Source: Nephrocerus scutellatus (taxonomy: Eukaryota > Arthropoda > Insecta > Diptera > Pipunculidae). Taken from it: a DNA stretch of 64,000 bases. Both the position numbers and the translations under genes were made by a program. Under the pieces are notes generated by a model. The model saw only the letters and a list, made by a program, of their open reading frames with translations. It did not search any database and had not been told where the DNA came from. This document shows positions 19,441 through 31,308 of this stretch, one piece after another; position 1 is the first letter of the stretch; every line of letters begins with the position of its first letter. The DNA lies in assembly GCA_947095585.1 (NCBI GenBank), contig OX352761.1, positions 61,890,882-61,954,881 on the forward strand, read 5' to 3'.

Positions 19441-20700
19441 CATTTATGAAACTATCTGTGTTATCTATCGCCCTACTCTGCTGATGGCTGACCGCCAGTG
19501 TCTCATAACAGTGGGACATAAAAGTGTAACTTAACATAGGACATTTAACAGTTGGACATAAAAGTGTGACTTAACATGTGACATTTAACATTCAACTTTT
19601 TGAACATGTAACTCTTAAACCTTGTAGTGATACGTTGTCACGTCAAAACAGAATTAGTTTCATAGTCAAATTGATAATCTTGAGAAAGTTTTACTCGTAG
19701 ATTACTTCCAAGATGTCATCATCCAGCTTGAAGAGGTTATAGTTAACCTAACCAAGCTGAGATCAGTTAAACACGCACCGGAAACGCTTGTAAGGCATTA
19801 CGGCAAGGCAAAGAGCCTTTGGATTTCTACCAAGGCTAATTACGCCCTTACCTAAGCGGATCAACCACTGCCGGCTTTCTGCTAAAGTATGAGGCAGCAA
19901 AAGCCATCTCTTCAAAAATCAAGGAATTCATAACGATGAACTTCCATGAACTAATAGATATGAACAGAAAGCAAATGATAACAAAGATCCAGTCTGTCCA
20001 GGGACCAGCCAGGCTGCCGAAACCTCATCGGCCATAGATCCCAAACCAAAGAAGGATGAAACTAGTTTTAACCCGCCTTAATTTTAAAAAACCGAAGTTT
20101 CAGAACGTCGCTGAATCAACAACAAGATGTTCAACCAAATCCTGAAGCCGAGCAGCACACTACCCAGACTCAGGATGTCAACCCAACCCAACTATGCAAG
20201 GAGTCGGATTCGTTTAAATACTCCGAGGGTCCACAATGCCAAACCCATTCCAGATTAATAAAGCACTACTACAGCTATAGCAAGACTCACAATTTACCGC
20301 GACTCCACTAGAACCGCGTACTCGCGTCAACGTTCCGGAAGCTAGTCTTCATGGGTATAGTGGAGACACACAAAAAAGCACCAACAATAAAAACGAAAAT
20401 ATAAGCGAAAAAAATAAAAAGCAAACAGTTCGCTTGTGCATGTTTTGTTAGTGTAAAGTGCAGTGTGTGGTGTCCGTGCATCCCGTTCCTAACAGCCCAG
20501 CTAAAGAATTCAGAACAATATAACTGTTGTATGTTATACATGCGGCAGTGTGATGAACTAATTCTTTGGCAATCGTGTAACGGATTGTGAGTATGTGTTT
20601 CTTCTGGTAATTTGACTCATTTTGTGTGAAGATATAACACTGGCGACAATTTGTGTCAATAATCTATTGTGAGACATTCACTTCTCAGTTCGGTTAAAAG
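19441..20700 (+). other. Decayed region upstream of LINE-B, possible ORF1 remnant
   Basis: Contains a 40-bp tandem duplication (19511-19550 and 19551-19590, sharing GGACATAAAAGTGT). From about 19700 to 20460 broken plus-strand frames (for example LLKYEAAKAISSKIKEF, then DTQKSTNNKNENISEKN) resemble a charged LINE ORF1 but no domain is certain. It is followed by T-rich leader-like sequence before LINE-B. A minus-strand frame at 20308-20541 is hydrophobic but looks accidental. Confidence 0.4.
19511..19590. repeat. 40-bp tandem duplication
   Basis: Two adjacent 40-base copies with four differences. Each starts GTGGGACAT or GTTGGACAT and ends ACATTTAACA. Confidence 0.9.
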
Positions 20701-23150
20701 AAGCGGTAAGTTGTTTTTTTTGTGTCGGTTTTTGTAGTTATGTGTGATTTCAAAGTAGATCTCAGCAACATACGTTGGCTGAGAGTGAACATCTTCGCTA
20801 TGTTTACACATGTACATGTCCCCAAGCCAGCAGTTCTGGTACTAAGCCAAACTCAGGTATTTGATTATTCCGATACCCGGGAATTAAATCTGACTGGTTA
20901 TAAGTTGGTCCCATTTTTTTCCATCCCTTTCACCTCAATTCAGCCAATTTTCCAATCCGGAATTTAATTTTATATGGATCAAAGTGAAGGCTCAAAATCG
21001 TAACACAGACTACTGTTTCTAATATAGAAGCCCTAATTTATACTTTGTTTCAACTCAGTTTGTAATCAGTTTGATGCACTGTCTGATTCAACTTTAAGAA
21101 TAATTACAAAACACGAGTATCGTACAACTGAAATCGTTATTGCGGGCAATTTCAATGTACACAATTCTGGGTAGCTTTGCCATTCTGGCCAACAACACCC
21201 GAAGGAAGGTGTGTTGAGATATTCGCTGAGTTTATTCACCTTACTCAGCTTGTAAATGCGCCTATAAGAATACCTGACGTTGCAAATCATTTTTTCCTTA
21301 CCTCTCGTCCTGATAATTACTCCGTCAATGTATAATTGCCTCTAGGCTCGTCAGAGCATTGTGTAGTTTCAGATAATTTCTTGTTAATAAACCAAGAAGT
21401 TAGAGAAAAAACTTGCAATAAAACAGTATGGCAATACGAGAAAGCCAATTTGGGTGGCCTTAACAATTTACAAATTGGGAGTATTAACTGGTCGTTATTA
21501 TTTTGCGATAGCAACGTGGATGCCGCCACTGATGCAATCACAAACATCATCCTTATTGGTATTAGAGACTGTATCCCTTTCAGGAATAAGTCTGTCAAGC
21601 CAAAGCAGGATGGATGGTATCACTCGAGCTTTGAACAGGCTTCTAGGATTAGAGAGATATGCTTTCGGTTTTACAAAGTAAACCCTACTGAGGAAAACCG
21701 AATACATTTTAAACGAGCCAGAAATTATTGCAATGGGTATCTTCGGCGTGTCAAATTCACCCACGACCAGAAATTGAGGCAAAAAATGCTACAATGTCCC
21801 AAATGTAGTAAAATTTGTTGGTCATTTGTGAAAAGAATCAAAAATACAGCCTCATCGTCGATTCCAACGCTCATTTATTATGACATTCCATTTGTCAGCT
21901 CTATGACAAGGCCAATCTGTTTGGCTTTTTGCAGCACATACCTAAAAAGGGCGAACCGTCGTCACCTTCTTCGTACCGACCCATAGCACTTACATCGGGC
22001 GACGTTCTACTGGTGATTTGATGGTATATCTCACCGAACAGTGGAGCCGGTCTTTGCATCAATTTGGTGAAAGCAAAGCTGTTGCACTCGATATTTCCAA
22101 GCCATTTGACAGAGTTTGGCATTAAGCTCTTTTGTCCAAAAGCGTGCTTATGGAGTCGTTAAAAAACTGCTTCATGGGATTGGAAGCTTTCTTTTGGACC
22201 GTTCAAGGCTCCCAAAGGCTCTGTTTTGTCTCGGAAACTCTTTATCATTTTATTAATGACCTCTTGTCTATTACTTCTAATCCAATACACTCTTTTGCTG
22301 ATGACAGCACTCTCAGCTTCTCATATAAGTTTGAGGAACGTCCATCCACTTCTCATGTGGAACTCAACCAACTACGTATGTTAAGCACGTTACATTCTGA
22401 CCTGGACAGCATATTAAAATGGGGAGAAAACAATCGAGTAGAATTTAACGCTTCCAAAACCCATTGCTGTCTCTGGTCATCCAAGCGAATCTTAAATCCA
22501 ATGCCATTATCCATGATAGCACTTGCATCGAGGAAACTGAAAAACTCGCAATTCTCGGTATGTGCGTTAGCGACAAGCTTCGTTGGAATGACCACACATT
22601 CACCGTCGCCAAAAATGCTGCGAAATGTTTAGGTTTTCTAGCGCGGTGCAAGAAATATTTCACTCCTTTTGATCTGGTTACTTTCTGCAAACTTGAGTAA
22701 AGTTGTCATATCTGGTCTGGTGCGCCTAAAACTACCTTGCATCAGCTATATAGAATACAAAACCGTACAATAAAAATTATTGGTGACGAAAACATTGCGA
22801 AATCAATATATTCGCTTGAACACCGCAGGAACGTTTCCTGCTTGTGACCGTTTTATCGTTTCTTCCACCAGCGATGCTCAAGAGAAATAGCCAGATGCAT
22901 GCTACCTCTCCTTGAATTCAACCGCAATACTCGTGGCGCTTTAAAGTTTACCCTTAAACCCATCTTCGAACGTACAGTTAAGTTCAGAGATTTGTTCTTC
23001 AGCTGTACAACACGTATGTGGAATGCTCTGCCAAGCTCTGTCTTTGCACATCTCTATGATCCACTAGCATTCAAGGCACAAGCTGATAGACATCTCCTCT
23101 TTTCTCCTCCTTTTCACAATGTTAAGGTGCTGTGAGGGATCGCACCAGCG
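20701..23150 (+). pseudogene. LINE-B: endonuclease, linker and RT, heavily mutated
   Basis: Same superfamily as LINE-A. Pieces in order: PAVLVLSQTQ (endonuclease E block) at about 20830, VIAGNFNVHN at about 21140, a well preserved linker 21336-21986 (SEHCVV, TVWQYEKANLGG, KRARNYCNGYL), KAVALDISKPFDRVWH at about 22090, and HSFADDSTLSFS with an intact catalytic DD at about 22285. The thumb is followed by a C-terminal box with VKFRDLFFSCTTRMWNALPSSV at about 22990. The 5' RT blocks between 21960 and 22010 are deleted, and stops and shifts occur throughout. Confidence 0.83.
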
Positions 23151-23559
23151 ATCACATGAATAACATGCCTAAAACATACAACGCTTTCGACCCTACATCG
23201 ACTCTAGTGCCTCACAAAGTGTAAAGCAAACAAAAATAACCCATACGTATTCTTTAATAGCACACTCGGTGCATGAGAACAAAAAATATAAAACATTTTC
23301 AATAGCATAATTTATGACCAGCGGTCGTTCGCCTATGAAAATAAATATGCAATCTAAGCATCCTGGGCAAACGAGCGCTGGCCGTTTAGAACATTAATTA
23401 CCCTTTCCATGCATTGCGCTTAGTAAGCGGCGCATGGAAATGGTAATGAAATAATGAGGTCGTTCGCTTGTGGAAATAAATTTCTTTACAGCAAAGTTGT
23501 TCATAAAATAAAACAACTTTACAGTGCTAGACTATTTCTAAATATTCTTAAGAGGTGTG
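23151..23559. other. Intervening sequence with a 51-bp hairpin
   Basis: No coding frame of note. The segment has an imperfect palindrome at 23397-23447 and two direct copies of GGTCGTTCGC (about 23321 and 23458) followed by similar AAATAAAT-containing sequence, so a short unit of about 135 bp may be duplicated around the hairpin. Confidence 0.6.
23397..23447. repeat. Imperfect palindrome / hairpin
   Basis: The outer arms ATTACCCTTTCCATGC (23397-23412) and GCATGGAAATGGTAAT (23432-23447) pair except at one or two bases. The inner GCGCTT (23416-23421) pairs with AAGCG(G)C around a 3-base AGT loop. Confidence 0.88.
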
Positions 23560-24422
23560 GAAGGAGATTATCTAATCCAGCCGGCATAACTGCAGGGATA
23601 ACATCGTCCACACCAGGACTTATAGGGCTGGAAGCTTTTTATTACCCATCGGATTTTTCAGTACAGCACTGGTCGACTGCCCAGCGCCCTCCTTCAGCCT
23701 CTTTTCCTCCCTGTGCGTTGGTGTGAGAACCGACGGTCCCCTCTTAGCCCATTGGGAGTTTTCAACAGGAGGTCTTTGCCCTTTGCGTTCTTCCTTTAAT
23801 CTACCTCCCTTCTCGCTTAGGCGGCTCTTTTCCCTGCTCCAGGAGGGGGAGGTAGAGTCTTATCCCAGCTCCGCTGAGACCCCTCCGCAGAGGATCGTCC
23901 GTGCCACCCGGCTGTCCCTTTTGTGGAGGAGGTGGACCCCTCCGTTTTTTAGGTTTTGGTTGGACATTCTTGGAGGCAGCGTTCGATCTCCCTACGAAGA
24001 TTAGTTTCGGTGGACTGGTTTCCGCAGAGGGTTTCTCCTTCGAGCGATGCAGCTCATGCTGCCTACTGGTGGACTGCTGTCCCGGCTTCACCTTCGTTGA
24101 CGTTGCACCCTCACCGCCCGCCGTTGGCCTAGGGTTTAAGCCCCCATTACCAATTTCAGGCCTTCTACGCAGATCAGAATAGGACTTTCGCTCCACCCGA
24201 ACCGCTGCTTTGCTTTTGCTTGGCCTTGGCTCAGGTTGACGGGTCGACTGCCCCAGTTTCCTCCTTACCAATCTCCCCCCACCATTGTCCCTCGTTGGCT
24301 TTGGGGCTAAGTTCGTTACTCATCAACTCTGTTCCCAAGGAACGATTCAGCTTACAGGATGACTCTTTGCATCTTAAGCCCCCACCATAGTGGGAGAACT
24401 CACAGTTGATAGTTTTGTACAC
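23560..24422 (-). pseudogene. ORF1-like N-terminal region of an I/R1-type LINE
   Basis: GC-rich unlike its surroundings. The minus strand encodes a basic, Pro/Lys/Arg-rich protein in two overlapping frames: 24422-24231 (one possible Cys cluster, CKESSCKL) and 24271-23801 with KPKKRRGPPPPQKGQPGG. Such tails are usual in the first ORF of LINEs whose later part carries a DUF4780-like domain, of which a separate piece lies at 57870-58300. It stops before any such domain, with broken frames down to 23560. Plus-strand open frames here are antisense shadows. The family assignment is an inference from composition and context. Confidence 0.55.
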
Positions 24423-24429
24423 GTTTTCG

Positions 24430-24629
24430 TGGAAGACTTTTCGGGTGGGGTTTTAAGACGGTCTTGAGGTGGTTTTATCAGGCTCTTAAGTGGGATCTTG
24501 AGGGGGTTTAAAGGCGTCTTGAAGGAGTCTTGATAAAGTATTGAGGGGGTATTGAGGTTGTTTTAAGAGGGTCTTGAGTGGAGTTTTGAGGCGGTCTTTT
24601 AATTGTCTTGAGGAGAGGTTTTAAGAGGG
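24430..24629 (+). repeat. G/T-rich minisatellite, left of BEL array
   Basis: Irregular units of 15-35 bp built on GGTCTTGAGG and GGTTTTAAGAG. The same sequence type resumes at 38850 on the far side of the BEL array, so the array inserted into this minisatellite. The last five bases, GAGGG at 24625-24629, form the target duplication. Confidence 0.88.
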
Positions 24630-25254
24630 TGTAGCTTCAGATTAGGTGCAAACCAAATCAGTTGTTGAAAAGAGTATAGGCACTTAAACTAATACTCTTG
24701 GCGCTACTAAATGTATATGTGTCCAGCGAGGGAGTATAAGCACTTAAACCAATACTCAATCTGTGGACCTGATGTTGATGATCTGATTTGTCCAGTACAA
24801 ATTCAGACAATGCAGCGAGTACTAGCACTTTAACCAATACTCAATGCACAGCAAAATCAAAACACACAAGGTTGAATTTGATCTAATTTATTAATTTAAA
24901 ATTTTATACCCAAAAAATGCTTACAATATACAATTAATTAAAATAACATAAACAATAAAATTACAAAAATAGACATTTAGGCTGATGCGGCAAAATACCA
25001 ACGTCACCGTCGTGCTGTAATGTGAGTATTATCATGGTGCAAATCAAAGAAAATACAAATTTTTGATTCATCAATAACTGCAGTGCTTGCTGTTGTGCTG
25101 CAATAGAATCCACCTGACGATGCAGCGACAAGCGATTCCAATGGTGTTTTTCTCTGTAGACGCAAGGTCAGCAATTTGAATGCTATGTTGGCCTTGATGT
25201 AGTTCGTTGCTTAAATGTTGTCCGTTGCATATGAATTTTATGCTGATCCAAACA
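24630..25254 (-). repeat. BEL LTR 1 (625 bp)
   Basis: Begins TGTAGCTTCAG and ends GATCCAAACA on the plus strand. It lacks a 9-base GTGTGGCTT present in the other two near 30840 and 38490. Otherwise it is nearly identical to LTR 3. Confidence 0.95.
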
Positions 25255-25267
25255 TTCTCCCCCCGTT
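25255..25267 (-). other. BEL polypurine tract, body A
   Basis: On the minus strand ACGGGGGGAGAA lies directly against the LTR, as needed for second-strand priming. The same tract is at 31196-31208 in body B. Confidence 0.82.
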
Positions 25268-25361
25268 GAGTGACTGACTCAACTTATGTCACACGAATCT
25301 TAAAATTTGAAGGTTGTTGACGTAGTGTCGTTTGAGGATTTGTTGCGATGCTGTGTGTCGG

Positions 25362-27040
25362 TTAAGGATTTGTTGCGATGTTGGGTGTCGGTTTTGGTTG
25401 ACCGTACTTGCTAAACTTCCAAGTAATGAGCAGGATAATAACTACCGTGATTAGCATGAGTGCAAGGTAGGTGACCACATAATGATGAGTGTTTGATGAA
25501 TGAAGTCGTTCAGGTAGACTGTCAAAATCTTCGTGCAGCAACTTTGACTGGAGATTGGTAAGTTGTTCCCATTTAGTGTCGAAGTGCTCGAAGTTAAATT
25601 TCAAAAGAGGATTTAGTGCACTAGGAGAACTAATAGATGATATGTTTCCAAATCCAGTATACGATGAATATACACGACTGGAAATCTCCGTGTTCCCTTG
25701 GATGTTAATGGCGTCATTCTTCAAAACGCTGTGCTGACCAATTGTAAGAAATCTTGAACCCATCAATGTTAATTGAACAGTATCGTTTCCGCACACTGCA
25801 ATCATTTCGGTGGCAATAGTCGTGGCGAAAATCCACTGGTTGGGACGAAACGTTGGTGTGAATGATATCTTCTCTCCCATAGTCCTGAATTGGCAGCTCT
25901 GAGAGGTTTTGTTGTTTAGTAATTGAATCTCACAAGCAAATTTGCCAGACTTTCTTGCAAATTTCAATTGTTTTCTGTCAATCAAATAGCTTCAATTGTG
26001 GTAGCTGCTGTAAGTTCGCTCTGGCTAAAGGCAACGAATTGGTCCCGATGCCCGCTGATTCCGAGTATTTCGGTGTTTGGTGTGATAACCACAAGAGTGT
26101 CATTGAGTTGGGTTGGAATAGGTTCAATCGTAAACAAATCGAGAACTTGATGATAGACTAACGGAAATTTTAATTCAAACATCACACGGTCCTTTGTGAC
26201 AGTAGACCTGACTTCCAATACTTGATAAAATCCTAATAGGTTTGTCTCGTTTATTGGTAGAGCTCGTGTGGGCGACAAATGCCCTTTTATAAGAATAACC
26301 TCCTTTGCGAGTTGTTGTGGCGTGAGAATTTTCGGGCTTATTTTTCCGTGACTGGTATGTATCAGAATGTTTATTAATTCTGATTGGATGTGTTGTAAGT
26401 CTGTGACTATCGCTGATAGTTGAACGATTAGCACAGTAAACCGTTGTAATCGTCGAAATTGAGTAACTGAGTTGTTAATGCTTTTCAAATTTTCCGTGAT
26501 CATATGTTGAACTTCAGCTAGGCGTAAGGATGCATCTTTCTCTTCCTGTTTATAATTTTGATTGTAGAGTCGATAACTGATGTTTGATTTTTGAGCAGCT
26601 GTAGCAGATATTCTTCGTTCGACTTAACTTTGTTGATTGTGATTTTTTATCGGCGTAATCTAGTCTAGAACGCCAAACAAAGCGTGAGCAACATTTCCCA
26701 TTATATTAAATGCTGCTCTTTTTGTTCGATTTGATGATAATAAACTGTCCTCTTAATTTAACTGATTGCGAGCGTTTTCAAAGTATTCGATGAGTGAGTG
26801 GCATGAAATGTCTAATGTTGGATGTAGGCACCATTTTTTCAAAGCTTGGATTCCATCTGATAGTACATGAACTTGATGATAAAATGGCGCCAAATCGTAG
26901 TACACAATGATTTTCCAAACACCAGTTGATAGCCGTGCAGTACCTATTCCTTCGAAGTAAATCTCAAATTTGGATATTTGGGTTTGAGATGCCAATGGTA
27001 GATAGAGTAGTGTAATCAGCATTATAGTGAGTTATGGACC
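25362..27040 (-). pseudogene. BEL body A envelope-like gene, broken
   Basis: An insect retroelement env resembling the baculovirus F / errantivirus type. The pieces, in minus-strand order, are: an N-terminal part 27022-26753 (signal-like MLITLLYLPLA, then YFEGIGTARLSTGVWKI), a stop, the furin-like RTKR before a hydrophobic segment near 26720, a central frame 26503-25982, and a C-terminal frame 25985-25362. The last has a transmembrane segment (TYLALMLITVVIILLIT) and a short tail. At least three frame breaks are present, so this copy encodes no complete protein. In intact relatives it would mediate membrane fusion; here it is a relic. Confidence 0.82.
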
Positions 27041-27574
27041 GCTGGTCACTGATCTCCATTTCTTGACTCCCTCATCTTGGACTGAAGAGTGCCGTTTCGG
27101 ATTCGGTTTCTCCATTGTTGGTGGCCGTAGATTTGCTTTGTCTTCTTCGGTGAATAAAAGAGCCAATCTATGTATTGGTCGCTTGAGTATACCCGACTTT
27201 GTTTTAGCATCAACCACTCGAACCATTTCATCCTATCCTTTGTAAATTCTAATGATTCGTCCAAGAGGCCATTGTAGAACTGGTACGTTGTCTTCCTTCA
27301 GAATTAATAACATACCTTCCTTCACATTCATTGCTGAGCTGTTCCATTTAGATCTCGATTGAAGTTCGTGTAGATATTCTTCATGCCAACTTTTCCAGAA
27401 TGTGTGTTTCAATTCTGACACAGTTTCCATCTAGTGTTCAATGATGTTTTGTTCGCTGAAGATCTTGAGTCGACTGGCGTCGTTAAAGGCTCACCGTCAA
27501 TGAAATGACCAGGTGTAAGAGCTCCTAAATCATTTGCGTTTGATGACAATGGTGTGAGTGGTCGAGAATTCATT
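27041..27574 (-). pseudogene. BEL body A integrase C-terminal domain
   Basis: Fragments VLQWPLGRIIRIYKG (about 27275-27233) and RVVDAKTKSGILKRPIHRLALL (about 27226-27160) match the C-terminal beta-barrel region of BEL integrases, but in two frames. Upstream pieces at 27430-27290 are also in frame breaks. The end runs into the env start. Confidence 0.7.
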
Positions 27575-28271
27575 CTATTCTATTTCTATTACCACCGTTT
27601 CCAATTCTTCATATGTCAATGATGAGGTTGACACATTTCGAAGCAGATGATACTTAGCAGATTTAACAGCTGCTTCCCATAGTCCACCAAAATGTGGGGC
27701 TCTGGGTGGAATGAATTTGAATTCTTTTGCTTTATCACTGCATGATTTGATGATCCTTTTCTTTGGAGTTGTTCGAAAAAATAGCTTCTTGCAGCTCAAC
27801 TAATTGATTTTTTGCACCAACAAAGTTCGTCGCATTGTCAGAGTACAACGTTTTGTACCTTCCTCTACGACTAATGAATCTTTTCATTGCTTCGATGAAG
27901 GCTTCTGTAGTTAGGTCTGATACGATTTCCATGTGAACGGCCTTTGTGGCAAAACGGCAAAAGACTGCAATGTAGGCCTTATGTGGTCTTTTTCCTCGAA
28001 TTTTATGATGTACCCAAATGGGACCACAATAATCTACGCCTGATATCAAAAATGGGCGTGATTCTGTCACTCGATCAGCTGGTAGATTGCCCATGATTTG
28101 AGTAAATAACTTCGGTTTTGCCTTTGTACAGCGTACACAGTTTTGCACAATGTTGCGTGCTACTGTTTTTCGTCTTAAGATCCAAAATTGTTGCCGAGAG
28201 GTGGCCAATAAAACTTTCGGGCCGCAGTGTTTGTTTTCTTCATGAATCATTTTTAAAATGATTTTGGTCAA
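27575..28271 (-). pseudogene. BEL body A integrase zinc and catalytic domains
   Basis: The frame 28271-27735 starts in the HHCC zinc domain (MIHEENKHCGPKVLLA, then CVRCTKAKP). It contains the first catalytic aspartate in GVDYCGPIWV and the second in LYSDNATNFVGA. The glutamate block HFGGLWEAAVKSAK is in a second frame, 27799-27575. A frameshift near 27740 therefore splits the DDE triad. Body B carries the same break at the same place, so it predates the duplication of the body. Confidence 0.88.
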
Positions 28272-28779
28272 CGGGTAAAATCATTGGATGCTTGGCATCG
28301 AACGACAATGTTGAAGCTTCCAGTCGCCCTCCCACACGAAGTATTTGCTGATCGTCTAGCAGACCGCAGAGACTTGCAAGTTGGTTTGATTTACTCACTT
28401 GCTTATATTGTTGCAGTTCCTTGATTTCATCCTTGAAATCAGAGATTTGAATGGTCTTGATTATGGTTCTCAATGATTTCTCCATTTCCTGCGCGCCTAA
28501 ATTAGATTTGTGACTTGGCCCTTTCGCCTTTCCCTCTTTGAGATTTGCAATGAAGCGAAGCACATATCCGATCGTACGTTGTAGAATTCGAAACGAGTTT
28601 CTGTGGTTAATTCCATATATTAATGCTTCACATGATGCTGAAGCTGGTATTGCTGCTGCCACAGTTGATTGCCTTTTTCTTTCAATGTCATTTGGTATGT
28701 CAAACGTCTTTATTTCTTGATTTAGCCAAAATTCATTGGTTCCATGAGCATGAACTGAATTTTTCAAGATTAATACCAC
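28240..28779 (-). pseudogene. BEL body A region between RNase H and integrase
   Basis: This frame carries the pol segment that links RNase H to integrase in BEL elements (LCGLLDDQQILRVGGRLE, then HPMILPVDQNH). It ends with a shift at the integrase zinc domain, where HFKNDS-stop replaces the expected continuation. Body B (35218-35757) is identical in this stretch. Confidence 0.82.
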
Positions 28780-28947
28780 GGGAGAATATGTCAGCAGGAT
28801 TCATTTTGGATGAAACATGGTGTCATTGAACAGCGTGTGAAAGCTCTTGAATTCTGCTTACCCGATTTGCTACGAATGTGTGTAGTGATGAAGCTGATGA
28901 CTTGATCCAGGATAAAACAATTTCAGAGTCAGCCCATGTCTTGATAT

Positions 28948-30468
28948 TTAGTTCCTTGGTGATAGATTTCTGGATGACACTTGCGCTCGTCCGCACAGTT
29001 CATCAGTTTTTGGTAGCCAAATGATTCCTAATGTTTTTGTTGCCTTGTTTGATGAGTCATCTAAATCTAAATTGATTTCTTGATCCTTTAATGGTATGTC
29101 TGCCAGTAGCTTTGGATGATTAGCGCACCATTTCCTGAGCTTCAATCCAGCTTCATGAGGAATAGTTGTGAGTTGGTTTTGGGTGTGAAGCGCCGTGTTG
29201 ATGTCTTTGTCACCGCTTAAGCAATCGTCTACATAAAAATCGTTTTGTTGATGCAGCTTGTGGGTACTTATGCATGTTTTGTTTTGCCAGATGCTGTAGG
29301 CATTTAGTTGCAAGATATGGAGCTGACGTTGTTCCATAAGTGACGCTTTTAAGACGATAAAACTGTATAAATTTGGTTGGATCCATTTTTTTATTAGCAA
29401 GTCAATCAGCAACGGATCCCATGAACTCGTTTCAATGCTTAAATTATTTAATGCAAGTAAGCACTCTTTTGTAGTATCATGCAGATGTTTGACCGCTGCT
29501 GCAGATGATGTTCCTGCTGGCTGATCCACAAGTTTTTTGATTAGTGTTGATGCCAGTATTCTTTTGTTACTATAGCGTTCCTCTAATAGTTTCCAGGCTG
29601 CTACATAATTTTCGTCTGTTGTTGAAAGATGATTGACGAGACTTGCTGCTTCGCCAACCAGTTGCGTCTTGAGATGCCACATTTTCTCTACGTTTGAGAG
29701 TGGCTGTTTGTGAACCAACTCTGAGAAAATGTCGTGGAACTGATTCCATTTCAGATAATCCCCATCGAATATTGGGATTTTTACCGTTGGAATCGGTAGA
29801 ACATTTCGTGTTGATTGATGATGTTGATGAGATGGGAACGCTGGTTCCATTCGCATTAGAGTTATATCGGTGATTTTTTGATGCAACCGTTGCTCCAGAT
29901 CTTTAAATCTTTGCATATCGTAGCCTGATGACGTTGGATCGGATGATTGCTTCCAAATGATATCATCGACTGTAACTATGTCCTGCCAAAGTTCATTGAC
30001 GAAATTCACCTTCAGGTCGTAATATTGTTCGGATTGTTTCTCCAAGAGCAATATGTTTGAAAGTCTGGCATCTAGTATTGCAATTTTTCGATGTGCCTTT
30101 CTAATTAAGCCATCGATTTTTGAAGTGCACGCTTCTTCAGTTTGTTTGGCTTTATTTGTGTAAAAGCCTTCTTCGACTCTGCTTGCTTCCAACGTTTGGA
30201 TTTCTTGTTGAAAACGTTTTATATATGTATTGCACAACGTTGTCGTTTGGACATAGTAGTCCTCCATAAAGTACTCGTGTTGACGATCATCCAATTTACG
30301 GAGCTCTGTGTCATTTGCCAAGAACTTGGCAATGATTGATTGTAGCTGGCTAAGTCGCAGCTTGTAGTATATTAAGTTTTTCCGCTCTTCGGAATCTCTC
30401 TTAAAATTTCGAATTATTCTTTCAATCTCGTCCCCAAGTTGAGACTGCTGTTAGAATAAGTCGTCCAT
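28948..30468 (-). pseudogene. BEL body A gag joined to RT by deletion
   Basis: The minus-strand gag starts at about 30468 (MDDLF), has a stop at codon 6, and is open from 30321 to 28948. Gag shows the DUF1759-type block IPIFDGDYLKWNQFHDIF and MWHLKTQLVGEAASLVNHL. At about 29390 it passes directly into RT, including FYVDDCLSGDKD with the catalytic YVDD, then LGIIWLPKTDELCGRA. Gag's zinc knuckles, protease and the RT fingers are gone. Just before YVDD the native RT reading (YGTTSAPYLATKC) lies in another frame. A second deletion of about 350 bp near 28965, absent from body B, removes the RT end and the RNase H start. Confidence 0.85.
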
Positions 30469-30545
30469 GATGTGGTGTAAGATTGTGTCCAACTAGGAAT
30501 TTGTCCAATGAGGCTCCTTGCAGAAGCGCCAACTGTGATATTCTA

Positions 30546-30563
30546 TCACGTCGGGATCACCAA
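30546..30563 (-). other. BEL primer binding site, body A
   Basis: On the minus strand TTGGTGATCCCGACGTGA follows the LTR end by two bases. It begins with TGG, as expected for pairing with a tRNA CCA end. The tRNA species was not identified. The same site lies at about 38199-38216 in body B. Confidence 0.7.
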
Positions 30564-30565
30564 AA

Positions 30566-31195
30566 TGTAGCTTCAGATTAGGTGCAAACCAAATCACTTG
30601 TTGAAAAGAGTATAGGCACTTAAACTAATACTCTTGGCGCTACTAAATGTATATGTGTCCAGCGAGGGAGTATAAGCACTTAAACCTTTACTCAATCTGT
30701 GGACCTGATGTTGATGATTGATTTGTCCAGTACAAATTCAGACAATGCAGCGAGTACTAGCACTTTAACCAATACTCAATGCACAGCAAAATCAAAACAC
30801 ACAAGGTTGAATTTTATCTAATTTATTAATTTAAAATTGTGTGGCTTTTATACCCAAAAAATGCTTACAATACAATATAAAATTAATTAAAATAACATAA
30901 ACAATAAAAATAGACATTTAGGCTGATGCGGCAAAATACCAACGTCACCGTCGTGCTGTAATGTGAGTATTATCATGGTGCAAATCAAAGAAAATACAAA
31001 TTTTTGATTCATCAATAACTGCAGTGCTTGCTGTTGTGCTGCAATAGAATCCACCTGACGATGCAGCGACAAGCGATTCCAATGGTGTTTTTCTCTGTAG
31101 ACGCAAGGTCAGCAATTTGAATGCTATGTTGGCCTTGATGTAGTTCGTTGCTTTAATGTTGTCCGTTGCATCTGAATTTTATGCTGATCCAAACA
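30566..31195 (-). repeat. BEL LTR 2 (630 bp), shared by both bodies
   Basis: Middle LTR of the array. It is the 5' LTR of body A and the 3' LTR of body B. It differs from LTR 1 and LTR 3 at several places, for example ACCTTTACTC at about 30684 and a rearranged ACAATACAATATAAAATT at about 30868. Confidence 0.95.
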
Positions 31196-31308
31196 TTCTC
31201 CCCCCGTTGAGTGACTGACTCAACTTATGTCACACGAATCTTAAAATTTGAAGGTTGTTGACGTGGTGTCGGTTGAGGATTTGTTGCGATGCTGTGTGTC
31301 GGTTAAGG

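Noticed and set aside
23454..24182. Three consecutive plus-strand open frames in GC-rich sequence
   Set aside because: They are antisense to the basic Pro-rich ORF1-like protein on the minus strand and show no domain.
28948..30321. 457-codon gag-RT frame as a domesticated host gene
   Set aside because: It lies inside a complete LTR frame with the expected PBS and PPT, the RT part before YVDD is read in the wrong frame, and the related body B has stops; best explained by deletion.
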